DNA of 64,000 bases from Xestospongia muta (Eukaryota; Porifera; Demospongiae; Haplosclerida; Petrosiidae), in the NCBI GenBank assembly GCA_963693285.1, contig OY848923.1:6218920-6282919 (forward strand), given 5' to 3'. Below are positions 36,299-48,599 of the stretch, piece by piece (the stretch's first letter is position 1; the number at the start of each line of letters is the position of its first letter). The position numbers and the translations under genes were made by a program. Below the pieces are notes generated by a model that saw nothing but the letters and a program-made list of their open reading frames with translations, had not been told where the DNA came from and ran no database searches.

Positions 36299-37552
36299 TT
36301 AAATGTCATAACAAGTAAAGTTCTGTAGCAATATGTAGAACAAATTACAATAACAACTATAACTTAGCAATGATATTATAATATCTCTTAATCTTAGATT
36401 GTCTTGTTTTAAAAGTACATTGCAAATTTCAGTTAGATACTGCTTTGGGTTTCTGTGTCCTTGTAACAGGTTGAAGAGTTCATGGACTACTTTTCTAGCT
36501 TTACAATAATTGGAGACACCTTCTGTAGTAGTAAACTGTACTATAGATTGTCCTATTATTTTCACAGCAAACAGTCTGTCAGTTACTCTATCAAGATCAG
36601 TGGCAATAGCTTCACTAAGATCAGCACTGTAAGTACGGAATATCTCAGATGGGTTGGACTCTTCTACTTGTACTGAAAATGATAGAGAGAACATATACAA
36701 TTACCAATACTAAAAGATATAAACAAAACACATCTATTACATGTAATTAGTTTGTTAGTGTGTTCATTTTAATCTCAATATAGATGAGAATTTATAATGG
36801 CTATCAATTGTGTTAAAAAGTAGGAGAAAATGTGCAATAAAAAGTATTTTAAATCTTATTAGTGCAATGTATATTTAACTCACTTTCAGTATTATGTAAT
36901 ACTCTAAGTGGTTGCTGTCCATTTGTAGCTATACAATAAAGATATTAATGAGATAACTTCCTTGCTTGATTGTCAGCACTCACCAAGTGATCGTACAATA
37001 TAGATTTTTGGAGTGAGTGGTTCTTCAGTTAAATTGATACCTTTCAAAGTAATACCATAATGAATTTCTGGGACAGTAGTATCACTCGGAATACCAGATA
37101 CTGTCACTAGACAAGAAGGAAATTGGGGAGGAGTACATGCTCCAAACTTGTCAACAACACCTTGACTTATCTATAAATAGAGTAAATATTTTGTCATTAC
37201 TTTGTCAATGTTTTGTACCCTGGTAGGATATAAATGAGGACGGACATTCCATCCTTGAAATGAATGTTCTTGCTCTTCTCCAATACATAATTCAACATAG
37301 CCATTTTCTTCTTGAAATTTGAATGATATACTGACATTTTTCTCAACAGTTGGTAGTGAAGTATCAATGTACTGTCAAAACAATATAACATCTATCATTC
37401 TGTAAGTAATATATAGTACTTACCTGTAGAAGGGGATCAAGATGTTGAACTACCATAAACCTCATAAGCCACTCATTTTGTTGTTTAATTTCATACACTA
37501 CTTGACCTACATACAAATTGACTGGAGATTGTCCTCTCTCATCTTGTCAGCT
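36299..37552 (-). pseudogene. Gene H: 5'-truncated UPA-CARD copy
   Basis: Exons at about 37,552-37,425 (SPVNLYVGQVVYEIK), 37,373-37,221 (SFKFQEENGYVELCI), 37,170-36,985 (PPQFPSCLVTVSGIPSD), about 36,932-36,888 and the CARD exon from about 36,674 (ARKVVHELFNLLQGHRNPK) follow the same order and splice phases as gene A. No ZU5 or upstream exon precedes the first one; the sequence there turns into unrelated DNA. The C-terminal end differs because extra bases after LRLRDI shift the frame past the usual stop to a stop at 36,299. It could be transcribed, but has no start of its own. Confidence 0.65.
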
Positions 37553-37808
37553 GGAGGTAAGGAGTGATGAAGAGACTCACATGTAGATGTTCTTAACTTG
37601 TTCTTTTAAATCATAAGTATTTCTTGACATTAAATAATAAAAGTATAAAACACACTATATACTAATAAATTAATAAAATCAAAAGTATGTGTTTGTGTGT
37701 ATTTTAAAGAAACAGTTCAAATAACTAAAACATTTACTGTTAATATAACAGCAACTAACCAAAATATTACTTAACTATTATTGACAAAATAGCAAACTAA
37801 AAAAGAAA

Positions 37809-40800
37809 TTACAAACACAACTTTGTTTTAATGCTGTTAGCAATATCTGTTAATCTTGGATCATCTAGTTTCAATAGTACCTCACAAAGGATAGTTAGAT
37901 ATTGTTTGGGATCATTGTGAGCTTGTAGCAAATTGAACAATTCATGAACTACTTTTCTTGCTTTCCGATAATTAGAGACACCTTCTGTAGTAGTAGACTG
38001 CAATACATCTTCTCCTATCAATCTCTCTGAGAACAATCTGTCAGTAATTTCATCAAGATTAGAAGCAATGGCTTTTATAAGATTAGCCATATTAGTACGA
38101 AATATTTCTGTCGGATGTTGATGTTCAAGTGCTGTACAGTAAAAGAAATAGCTCTTAAGAAAGCAACTTCATATCTTATACTACAAAAAATAATCTGACT
38201 TTAGTACAAACCTGTAATTGACTCTAGTCCTCTACTTGTATCTTCATTGTCAGTAGTGTGTGAACCTGAATTGAGTGTTTACATGTGAAATATTTTCAAG
38301 ATAGATACTTACTATAATCATCCAGTGATACATCAAGAACAATTTTTGGTTGATTGTTGTTAGCTGATGTTTGACTTATGGTATCAGTTACATCAATACC
38401 TTCAATAGTTAGAGGATACTGTAGTTGTTCTTCAAAGTTACTAGTATTAGGATAAGCACATATTAGTACAGGAATATATGGAGGACTAGCACTCTTTGAT
38501 TGATTGTAATCATCAACATCTCTTCTATTGATCTATAAATAAAATAAATATCATAATTATTTTGATTATAATATTACATTGTTCACTTACTAAAGAAGGT
38601 ATACGTAGAGGTTGTACTCTCCAACCTCTAGACATTGTATCATTAGCAGGGAATCCAGAAAGCTTTAACATCATTTCTGTATCCCTCTCAGACATTTCAT
38701 TTCGTTCTCTTGGTGAAAGTGTGTTAGTGGAAAAACGAAAACGAAAATGAGAATGCTTTTCTCCAAAATCAGCACTAGATGACAAATCTTGAAGGAACTA
38801 TAAATGCAGTGTGTGTAGTTAGACATAAATTTTAAATAATTTTATTACTTTTGAATACTGGGTATCTTGTGTAACAGCTAAATTCATATGCCATTTCTTA
38901 GGACCCATACGTTTATAGAAGGTATAAGCTTGATAGTAACAGTTAGGATATTTGACAACATCACCTAATGTTATCAGAATAAGTAATTACTATAATACAA
39001 ATGATCATTTCCTACCAAGTCTTCCTGCAAAATGTGCTACTAAAGCAGCACCACCCACCACAGCAGCTGCACCACCTCCAACCACAGCTCCACCAACAGC
39101 ACCACCAACTGCAGCAGCTGCACCACCAGCAATAATGAGCACTATAGCCAGCAATGAGAACTGTTTGAGAGATATGGTGCCACATTGAGACTCAGAGGAA
39201 AATGATCCTCCTGGTAGGTAGTCAAACTTAAAGGGTGGACCAGATTTAGCAGCAACAAAATGTAGATATTGTGTCTGTCTCTCATCAGTTATATGAGCAC
39301 AATGCATTAACTCAACAGTAACTGGTTTGTTGAGCTCAGAGGAACTGGATACTGATATATAACACACTCCACTGATAAGTATGCAACCTTTGGGGAACAT
39401 AAATTTGCCTGCACCCCATAAACCTTGAGCAGCTACTTCATAAATAGACTCTATTGGTGTGATCACCTCTCCAGGGATGACAAGTCTTAAACCACATTGT
39501 TCCAATATTAATTCATGTTCAGTATGAGCATTATAGAGACAGAGCTTCTTTCCTACTGTCACCATTCCTTCAAATGAGTCTATACAACATTAACACACTC
39601 AAAATAGCATTTTGTCATTTCAATCATTGTCTTTGTTACCATAATTTCATCAATATGATGTAAGCCCAATATTGAGTTACCACAAAGCCAAAACTGGTCT
39701 AACTCAATATGTATAAAGTCAACTAGAAGTCAAAAGGTACTCTTTGTAGTTTATGTCTAGTAATTGAAGCCATGAGCAAGAGATAGATACTATTTCAACT
39801 TAACTAATTGGATTAGGAACAGTTGAAACAGAATCTGCTTATAGCTTCAATTAAAGCCATGATTCAATTACTATAGCAAAATGGATGTATAAGAAATGTG
39901 GTTGTAGATGCAACTAGTTGCAAATTGGCTTTATGCACATTAAGATACACTATAGTTGGTCTTGTAGCAACGTAGAATGGGTTTACATCATATTGATGAA
40001 ACTGTGGTAACGAAGACCTCGCTTAAAATGACAAAATGCTTTTTTCAATGCAGTACATTAGTAAAGTACTACATATGGTAGGTATAGGTTACCTGATATG
40101 TTAGTGTGATTCCAATAGTCACATTGGATAGACTTATCTCTGAAGTCAGTAAAGACTTGTATCTTGTCTTGTAGATCAAGTAAACCTAATGATAAGTCAT
40201 ATTTATGTCCAAATCATACATAGACAGTTATTGTGTTTAATTAAGTGTATCTCTTTGTTATTACTAAGGAGATAGTACTTGCTACACATCCACCAATCCA
40301 TCCATAAATAGATTCCTCTATTCATCCATCTGTCAAGCTTTCATTCATCCATCTGTCAAGCTTTCATTCATCCATCAATCCATTCATGAAGTACATGTAC
40401 ATGTACAAGCTCTTACCAGGAATGACATGTTTCATGTCAAGATGAAGTAGAGCTTCTTCAAGTTGTGTTAATGTACCTCCTTTTAGAGACCATTCCTGTA
40501 ACAAGTACTTCATTTGTTCTGTAGAATCCCCTTTACTACTGATATCAGTCAGTACAGACTGATCTATATTAAGTTGAAGACCCAGTTGTTCCCAATACTC
40601 TTGTATTGGTTGTAGAACAACAGCCAGTTTGGGAAGATAACTGACAACATCTGATGTGATATGTAAAATAAAGTAATCAACTGTTAATTACAATAATAAC
40701 TAGTACCTGTAGTCTTTTGAGAACTCCTGAGTGAGAGTAGTTGATGATTGGTTACCTTGAGTTGTTGTAGTGCATCTTCCTTCTCTTTTGAGATAGTAAG

Positions 40801-43800
40801 TAGTCTACGATTTAGTTGAGCTATAAAGCTATCCTTTACTTGTACTAGATCATGTAGTTGTTGTAAGTCACGATGATCACTGGTAGTTGAGACTATAGTA
40901 TAATGAAATGATTGAATTAACACAATAACAACATTCATCCATCAATCTGTCAATACATCTGTCCGTTCATCCATACACTATCCATGTATTTATCTATCCA
41001 TTGACCCTATATACATACATGTACATACATACACATGTACACTCACTCTGTTGATTAGATTGTAGTGTTGTTATGATCTTATCCTTCTTTTGGAGTTCAG
41101 CTATATAGTGGTCATTCTCTTGTACTATAGTGAAGTACGTAATAACACTTAGCAAAATACAGTTTGTTTGTTCAATACATGAACAGGTACATGAATTGAC
41201 TATCCTTTGTTTTGTCCATTTATTTATTTAATCATTCATCCATTCCTTTATTCATTTATCCATCCTTTAATTCCATGTATCCTTTTGTTAATGTGTATAT
41301 CCATCCTTTAGTTAATCTGGTCATCCTTTCATTGGTCCACATGTGGCATTCATCTATCCATCCATCCATCCTACCTTGTTCAGTTTCTAGTTCTAGTAGT
41401 CTCTCTTGAAGACTCTTTATGTTTTGTTGAGCAACTAAGAGATCATTATTATAACTAGGAGCTTTCTTTGTTAATGAGTTATCTTGAATTTGTTCTCTCC
41501 ATTCTTTCCTTACTTCTGCAAATTGTTTTAATACTCTTTGTTGATGTTTATTAGTTGAAGCCAGATCATTAAAGTCTAATACAAACCCTACTGACCATTT
41601 ACCATGATTAAGGACTATATGATAGAACACAACAGTACTAATGTCAGTATATAATGTAGTACTACTAGTATAACATATATGATAGTAATAAGACTATACT
41701 ATGTAGTACATAACAAGGTCATCTGTTATATAACAGTACATGTATTATACACTACTTGTAACATCACCTATACTTACATGATGTACATGTAATAGTAACT
41801 AAAACATATAAACAATACTACACATGTAGTCACAAATGTATACACACAATGTTAATAATACTACCAGTTTGATGTAGACTAGACTGAATGTACACACAAT
41901 AAAGGAAATATTAGTGGTTATCATTAAATGAGTACTTATTACATCAAATATCTATAATTTATTGGAGTTAAATATATGTGGTCATTAGGTAATACATTTC
42001 TATTTGTATACATTCAACAGAACTATTATAACTATATGTGTATATACATGTATGTAGTTCTTATCATATATAATATCAAGTCAACATTGACCACACCTAC
42101 TAACAGTACTACAGAGGTAAAATTCAAAGGAGAAGGTTATTATTTGTAATATATTACCATATGATAATAACCTCTACCACACTCCCTTAAAACCATTTAC
42201 AATATCTATTGTGTAATATGTTACATGTAATCAATGTAATATCTATATTTTATGTTATGTGTTTAATGATTTATTTACCTAGCTCAATCAACATTGCTAT
42301 ATTAGGGTCTACGACAAGTACTTCTTTGAACTTTATATGACCTCCTATAATTATCAACCACACACAATGTGGTCCCATGATAAATGTTGATAGAGAGTGG
42401 CCTTCTCTCTTAGTGACGGAGTCAGGTAGATTAATCTGTAGTATGTAGAAACATAAATATTATTACATCATTTATTTGTGTATACAGATTGGAGAGCTAT
42501 ATTACAGTACTAGTTATTGGTATGATATTAAAACCGACAATTACTTGGAAACTTGTTACAAAGAGATATAAATCATCACAAATGTTAACTCACAAAGTAA
42601 TATAATTTTAATATTATTTTCATTTATATTACCATTTATATAGTATCTTACTCTAACATGTCCTACTCAGTATATTTGTTTTGTTTAAGGCATTTTTCAT
42701 GGTTCATGATAATAACAGTACAATGGTGAGCTACATTATACCAAAACACTTTAGATGAATACTCTGTTAACATTTAAATAAAAGTAGCATTCACAATGTC
42801 CTAAGGTCACCTAGTTAATCTTATAATCTCTACTTTAACTAGACTGTAATTTTGTACAAAGATGATAATTATGATAACAATAAAGATAATAACATATTAT
42901 AGTATCTCAGTAGTAAATGGATATGATATTATACTTCTAAATATATGGACAGTTACATGTACTAACTTAGTAACTATCATTGTACAATAAATTAGAGGTA
43001 ATATGGTATATTATTATACTCTGTCCGAGTTGAGTTGAGCCCTTCATTAAAAAAAAGGTGTGTTATGCATGGAATGTAAGGTGAGGCATTTTATCACCTA
43101 CTTTATCCACTTAGTACTGAAGTACATTTTAATAATATTCATTACTTTTTCACGTGAATGTCATGCGAAAAGACCATGTGTTTATGAAGATACAAAGGTA
43201 AAGAGACTGAGGTCGCAAACAAAGGAAGTTGTTGCGAATGTCTATGAGTATTTCGAGGAAATCCACAGGTGTCAACGTACTCAAGGATCTCTTAAAGAAC
43301 TGCTGATGCCACAGGAGTTTCATGTGCCAGCATCAAGAGGCTACGGAAACAGAAAATTGAGACCGTTTGTTAAAAGGTTCTTTTCAGAACCACGGTGGCT
43401 TCATAGCTGCCTTAAATCGCAAAAGACAATATCTGATTATTATTTTAATAGTAATATTATTATTATAATAGAACATTTGTTCATATAATTAGAACTGTAA
43501 TTTTGAATTGCCACGTGACACACGGCTGACTTCTCAAGTTGAAAAGTGTTATTCGAAGGTGTGGAATTTCAAGTATGACGAAAGTATGTCATTGAAAATG
43601 TATGGAGTTTATAGTTTGCTACTTTCTCGTAGCACTAGAGAGCCAAATTTTATATATATATAGCGCATTTGCAAGCTGAACGGATTGGTGCAAGTTCCAT
43701 GCGGATAGCATGTAAAACGGCAAAGTTATTTACACGTCTGGGTAGCTCAACTCAACTTGGACAGAGTATAATGACATACCTTTGTCCATGACTTCTCATT

Positions 43801-45603
43801 AATATCCAGTATCCAACAGTCCTTTGTTGTTTTGTTTGTGTTATCCAGTCCACCTATCATTACTAGTATAGGTGATATTGATCCAGTGATGATACTGGCA
43901 GCATGACCGTGTCTTCCTTCTGGCCATTGTACTACTAGATCAGGTTTAGCTACAGTCTGCCAGTGCTAGATAGACAAATGAACTCAACTAATACTCATTA
44001 TATAACATGTTATCAGTCAGTGTATGAATGACAATATAACTTACCACTGTGTGGTTGATGATATCCAGTATATAAAGTGTATTAGATAATGTGCCTTCAA
44101 CATAACCACCAAAGATGATTGCTCTTGTATTGTTTACTGCTTCCATAACAAAGCCAGTGTTAGGTGGCATACACTGTCCAATAATCTCAGGTATAATCCA
44201 TTGACCTAAAAGGAGAACACACTCATCATTATATTTGTATTATAATAGTAGTTGATAATCCATCATGACACAATGATCAGTAAAATGTATTATTACTACC
44301 TAGCAATACATGTCAGGTAGTCCTATAATTGTTTTGGACCATGTGGAATCTCTATATAATTGTATATTATATATGTCCACTTTAGCAAATATAATATATT
44401 GTTGTATGTGACTTTCAAGAACAACAAACAAAATTAAACCAGATTTTATAACCACAGACACATATAACAACCATTGAATTTAGTGTTACTACAATGAGTG
44501 CTATTGATAACACTCCACTAGTTTGTTTCATTGCCTAATATTCTATAGCTATAGTTATCCATAGATGATCCTGTTAATTATACAATCTTTGTAGCTCTAG
44601 TCAATGTCTCATTGTGAAGTCAGTATCTTACAAAACAATTATTTGTTCAATTAAAATCTCGTATCAATTATAACAACAATCACATTTATTATGATAATAG
44701 AATATACTAATATATTATTATTTTAATTTATATGTACTACAGTTATATAATGTTAGTACTAACTAGTACAGAGAACATATAATAATACATCATATAATAA
44801 TTACATGTAGTAACACTGACTCTAATGAAAGGCACTAAAGTGCCGAACCTCGCTGTAGTTTCTAAGTTATTTATAAATTCTATGCCAGCTTAGGCCCAGC
44901 TATGATGTTGTTATTGCAAGAAAATTTATTAACATTCCAGAAGGTGTGGTTATAAAATGGTAATTTTTGTCATTCTGTATATGCTCATTAATTGTTGCTT
45001 GATTTCTAGCTTTGCCATGTTTGTGAAGCAGTAACTGAGTAAGTGATAGTATCATTCAATTGCCAAGCAAGATTAAGTGCTAATTTCGTGATGAAAAGTT
45101 TCTCTGAGTCTTTACATGACCCTTTAAAATGTATCAATATTTCATGTATAAAATTTATTGTAACTTGAAGATGAAACGTTCTTTGGAAGCGTCCCATAGT
45201 ACAAATATAAATCAATATATTATCTATTAGTAGCAGTCTTTTCAGTGCTTGGAGACGTTTCCTGAATGCGTTACTTTGCTCCAAGTCCACAAAACATTTT
45301 TCAGAACTTTTCTAACGATTACTTCGACCAACGGCCTTCTGTCTTGCTGATCCGTATTCCTCTGAGATTGTTTACAACATACTAAAAAATCTCCACGTTA
45401 AGTTTTTTACTTTTCGAGAAACGGCACTTGACCTCTGCAGCCTGAAAATTCTTTTGCGAGTTTTAAGCTTCTGTTTTCCTTGACGATGTTCTTGATACTA
45501 CTGTTGTAAAGTCCACATGTTTTTCTATTCGTTGCTAAACGTTGGTAGCTGCTAATGCTTCGGTTGCCAAGTTATAGCAGTTCAAAAAAAAACAGGCAGT
45601 GCA

Positions 45604-45646
<43 letters not shown>

Positions 45647-46588
45647 ACTACAGTACCCTCGCTATGCGCCCACGCACAGCGAGGTTAATAAGTGATATCT
45701 GATAGTATAATATGATATATTAATGTTATACCTGTTGTAAGGTCATAGATATTTTGTTCATTAGTAGATACTTTGCCATTAGGTAACAGATAATATTGAG
45801 CTTGTGGTAAATGTGTAGAGGGTGAAGATCCATAACCTCCAATAACTGAAAGACAATGATGTCCTGCTTGTTCACTTGACATAATACCACCATAGCCTCT
45901 CTTCATCACTGTTATACTATCATTAGTAGATTGTAGTTGGGTCCAGGTGAGGGTAGAAATATCTAATTCATTGAGACTGTTATGGTAACAGCTGTCGTGA
46001 TGACACCAACCACCAAAAAAATAAAGTTTGGTGTTTGATGAAGTACACAAGTACCCTTTCACCCCTAGAGGGGGACAGCCGTTGGTTGGTCTAGAATTCC
46101 ATATACCAGAGGTAATATTGAATATTGCAATCTGTGATGTTAGTCTTCTCTTCTCATCATTATTGTGTACAAAAGGTACATCAATCCCACCCCACAGGTA
46201 CAGGTTATCTCCTATCACTTGAGGTCTATGTTCAATTCTTGTACCAAGTTTGTACTGTCCTGTAGAGAATGATATGTACCATATCTTGAGATCAGGCTAC
46301 AGTATAAGGTAATATACCTACAGTATGTCATCACATCTACTACAAAACTTGTACAAAGGCTATACTAATTATGTACTTGACATATACTTCACAAACCTAA
46401 CCCTCATCTTCTACTATATATTATGATACATGTAGTCCATACATTATACTAGTCTCACTAGTCAGACACTCACTGTAGAGAAAGAGGGTCTAGTTAGTGA
46501 GACTACATAATACCTACAAGTGTAGATATTGTACTACTACTAATTAAGGTAGTACATGACATCTAGTAACATTACCTGAAGTAGCCAT
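37809..46588 (-). CDS. Gene F: Kelch-coiled coil-Death-ZU5 (Gly/Ala segment)-UPA-CARD protein
   Basis: Paralogue of D with the start ATGGCTACTTCAG at 46,588. Kelch exons: about 46,276-45,730 (NLYLWGGID, KLYFFGGW), 44,204-44,045 (AIIFGGYVEG), 43,965-43,780 and 42,435-42,283 (LIIIGGHIKF). A single coiled-coil triplet follows at 41,611-41,378, about 41,126-41,046 and 40,893-40,706. The Death domain is at about 40,651-40,419 and a short linker at 40,187-40,093 (KSIQCDYWNH). ZU5 at 39,577-39,017 is followed by a long Gly/Ala-rich hydrophobic run (GGAAAAVGGAVGGAVVGGG) that D and A lack. UPA-like exons are at about 38,965-38,330 and the CARD at about 38,133-37,809 (GEDVLQSTTTEGVS). No stop found. 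Two transposons sit in Kelch introns without touching exons. The ZU5-to-CARD half is clearly more diverged from D than the Kelch-to-Death half, so F may be a recombinant. Confidence 0.72.
39018..39150 (-). other. Glycine/alanine-rich hydrophobic segment in gene F
   Basis: Directly after ZU5 the protein has about 45 residues with repeated GGA, GGAVGGA and GGGAAA and no charged residue until near the end. This is long enough to span a membrane and has the small-xxx-small spacing of glycine-zipper helices. The pseudogene at 61.7 kb has a related version, so the cassette existed in more than one gene. Confidence 0.6.
43014..43771 (+). mobile_element. TIR element in a gene F intron (Tc1/mariner-like candidate)
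   Basis: The left end TTATACTCTGTCCGAGTTGA and the right end (minus strand) TTATACTCTGTCCAAGTTGA give about 27 bp of TIR with one mismatch. The corresponding intron of gene D (near 27,065) lacks it. The element is 758 bp. The internal frame 43,060-43,488 includes KRLRSQTKEVVANVYEYF, similar in style to the N-terminal DNA-binding helices of Tc1/IS630-type transposases, but there is no DDE domain. A TA target would fit the family, but flank comparison with D does not prove the duplication. It ends only 8 bases from the donor of the Kelch exon at 43,780. Confidence 0.75.
44827..45685. mobile_element. Hairpin-ended element with TAAT target duplication in a gene F intron
   Basis: Gene D reads 'actgactgTAATaagtgat' across the site, while F has TAAT on both sides of an 859-bp insertion. 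Near the left end is the palindrome GGCACTAAAGTGCC followed by AACCTCGCTG. The right end has CCTCGCT and AGCGAGG arms and finishes CAGCGAGGT, so AACCTCGCTG is repeated in inverted form. A (CA)n run lies inside at 45,607-45,641. No transposase seen; the open frame at 45,006-45,290 (-) is unrecognised. Confidence 0.7.
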
Positions 46589-46975
46589 TTACCAATAAAA
46601 AGGTCAGTGAAAGAATTTCTGGAGGAGTCAGTTACCACACACTAATTATTGCTGGATAAACTTGGGTGAGGCTGATGTAGTGTCACATGATCAGATATGC
46701 GTCATTACACTAATACGTAATAAGTGCTGTTAGCAGAAAGCTAAAAATTAAAATTTTACAATAGGTGAGCCGTGAGCGTGTAATGTTGTATAAGTATTGT
46801 ATTAATGTCACTGTGTGTCTGTATTACTGGATATAAGTACTATAATAAATTATATATAACTATGTACTTGTTCAATGTACCATAACTAACTTAATTACCA
46901 TATTGTATTGTGTGTATCTGTATTACTTATTTTACTATGCACATACAGAGAGAGACATACAAATGATGGCAGAGT
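46589..46975. promoter_or_regulatory. Shared promoter region of unit 2 (F and G)
   Basis: Homologous to 28,718-29,168 and without the hairpin insertion. Shared runs include 'ctgatgtagtgtcacatgat' (one mismatch to unit 1) and 'gcagaaagctaaaaat'. It still drives gene F presumably, although the PTP on the other side is dead. Confidence 0.5.
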
Positions 46976-48599
46976 GAAGTCTCAGCAATGCTCTATTAGA
47001 TGGTATAATACTCACACACACTATCGATCCTGATGATGAGGATTATGACAATCATGAACCCACTGAACCAGATTATCCAGCTCTGGTCTATAGTGATCAT
47101 TACAAAGCATTAAACCAGACAATCCTTTTTAAACCTCCATCAAAGAAACTCACAAAGACTATCCTTGATACAGATCAATCTGTTGCCTCATCATCTCCAA
47201 GATGTGTTATACAAGGTATTCAGAAAAAAATCCTGGGATGTCGTGATTACATATTTTATCTCCAAGAAGAAGAGTCCATTACATGTATCTGGTAAGAAGA
47301 CTGGTACTCTTTCAAGGAGTCATAGTTGGGATCCATTACAAAAAAATGAAGATGAAGAAGACACAACAGATGGACAAATTGAAACATTTGTTTATAAACC
47401 TCAAGTGAGAAAACAAACACAATTCAAGAAGGAATGTTCTCCACAAAGAGACACACCATCTCACAAATGGAGGTACTTTCTAAATGTGTACACAATAATA
47501 AAAAATAAGAAAAACCTTCAAAACCTCCTTGTACAAAAAGAATGAGTGTTCCACTTGAACCTAGAAATCTGACAACAGACATTGTTTGATCTTATTATAA
47601 CTACATGTACTAATATCTTTGTCTTACTATTAGATAAAGTGGACATTGATAACTACACTGCTCACTATCTTGATGTCAGTTTTAATATTATTATTTAGCA
47701 CTGTTTTAAATAATAATGTTTACTATTTAGAGTTACTGGGTACCAGAGCTGTTTATTGCCAGTTCTTGTCCTACTCGTGATAACTTGGAACATTTCTGGA
47801 GATTGATTAACTAAACATCTCCCTCGTGTTGATAAACTTGTTAAGTTTGTTATGGAGTGTCTGAGAGAAGCAGATAAACCTGATCGCAATGGTAGACCAA
47901 TATTGATACATGATGAGTTAGTTAGGACACATATACATGAACACAATATCTCTCTCTCTTCATCTATCCATTGTCCATCCACACATTCATTCATCTTTCC
48001 ATTTCTCTCTCTCACCATTAATGTTAATGGATAGATGAATGGATGAATTGATGATTACCTTTGCTCCACCCATTCATTTATTTATTCTTCCATCCATTTT
48101 GATGGTTTGATAAATACAATGATAATAGAGGGACGGAACATAGATTGATGAACAGATGTCTTGATCCATCCATTCATCAATGTAAATTCATCCATTTATA
48201 CACTATCATCAAACTCCACCTATTGACTATTTATTATTCATTATTTTATATAGTGGTTCAATGGGACCAGTTGGAGTATTTGCTGCTCTCAGCTACTGTT
48301 TTCAAAGAGCTAGAAAGGAGCGTTTAGTTGATCTCCTTCAAACTGTCAATCATCATCATCTGCAATGTCCTGGACTAATCAGTAATCTACAACTGTATGC
48401 CTACTGCTATGACAGTTTGCTGGACTACACAACAAAGCTATTGAAAGAGGAATCAGTGCCTCCAATCTATGAGAACATTGCCTCATTTCGTGGCAAATTA
48501 CAACCTTCACCAGAACCCAAACCTTCACCAGAACCCATTGATAAGGCCCGTCTAGAAGTTGAGGAACTAGGATACGATATAGTTGACATAATGCATTAA
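46976..48599 (+). pseudogene. Gene G: deleted copy of the tandem PTP
   Basis: The first exon matches E, but codon 4 is TGA (TTA in E). The second exon (about 47,247-47,470) is open and longer than in E: SKKKSPLHVSGKKTGTL..., then SHSWDPLQKNEDEEDTTDG. All D1 exons are missing: the sequence jumps at about 47,580 to the intron before the D2 entry. A second deletion near 47,810 removes the D2 centre, joining WRLI to TKHLPR. The last exon (48,255-48,599) is nearly identical to that of E, with GSMGPVGVF and the [10 protein letters not shown] tail. It cannot encode a phosphatase. Confidence 0.85.

Noticed and set aside
38952..39188. Plus-strand Ala/Pro/Thr-rich frame
   Set aside because: Antisense of the Gly/Ala segment of gene F.
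47165..47545. 126-residue frame taken as an independent gene
   Set aside because: Its central part is the second exon of pseudogene G; the ends run into introns.
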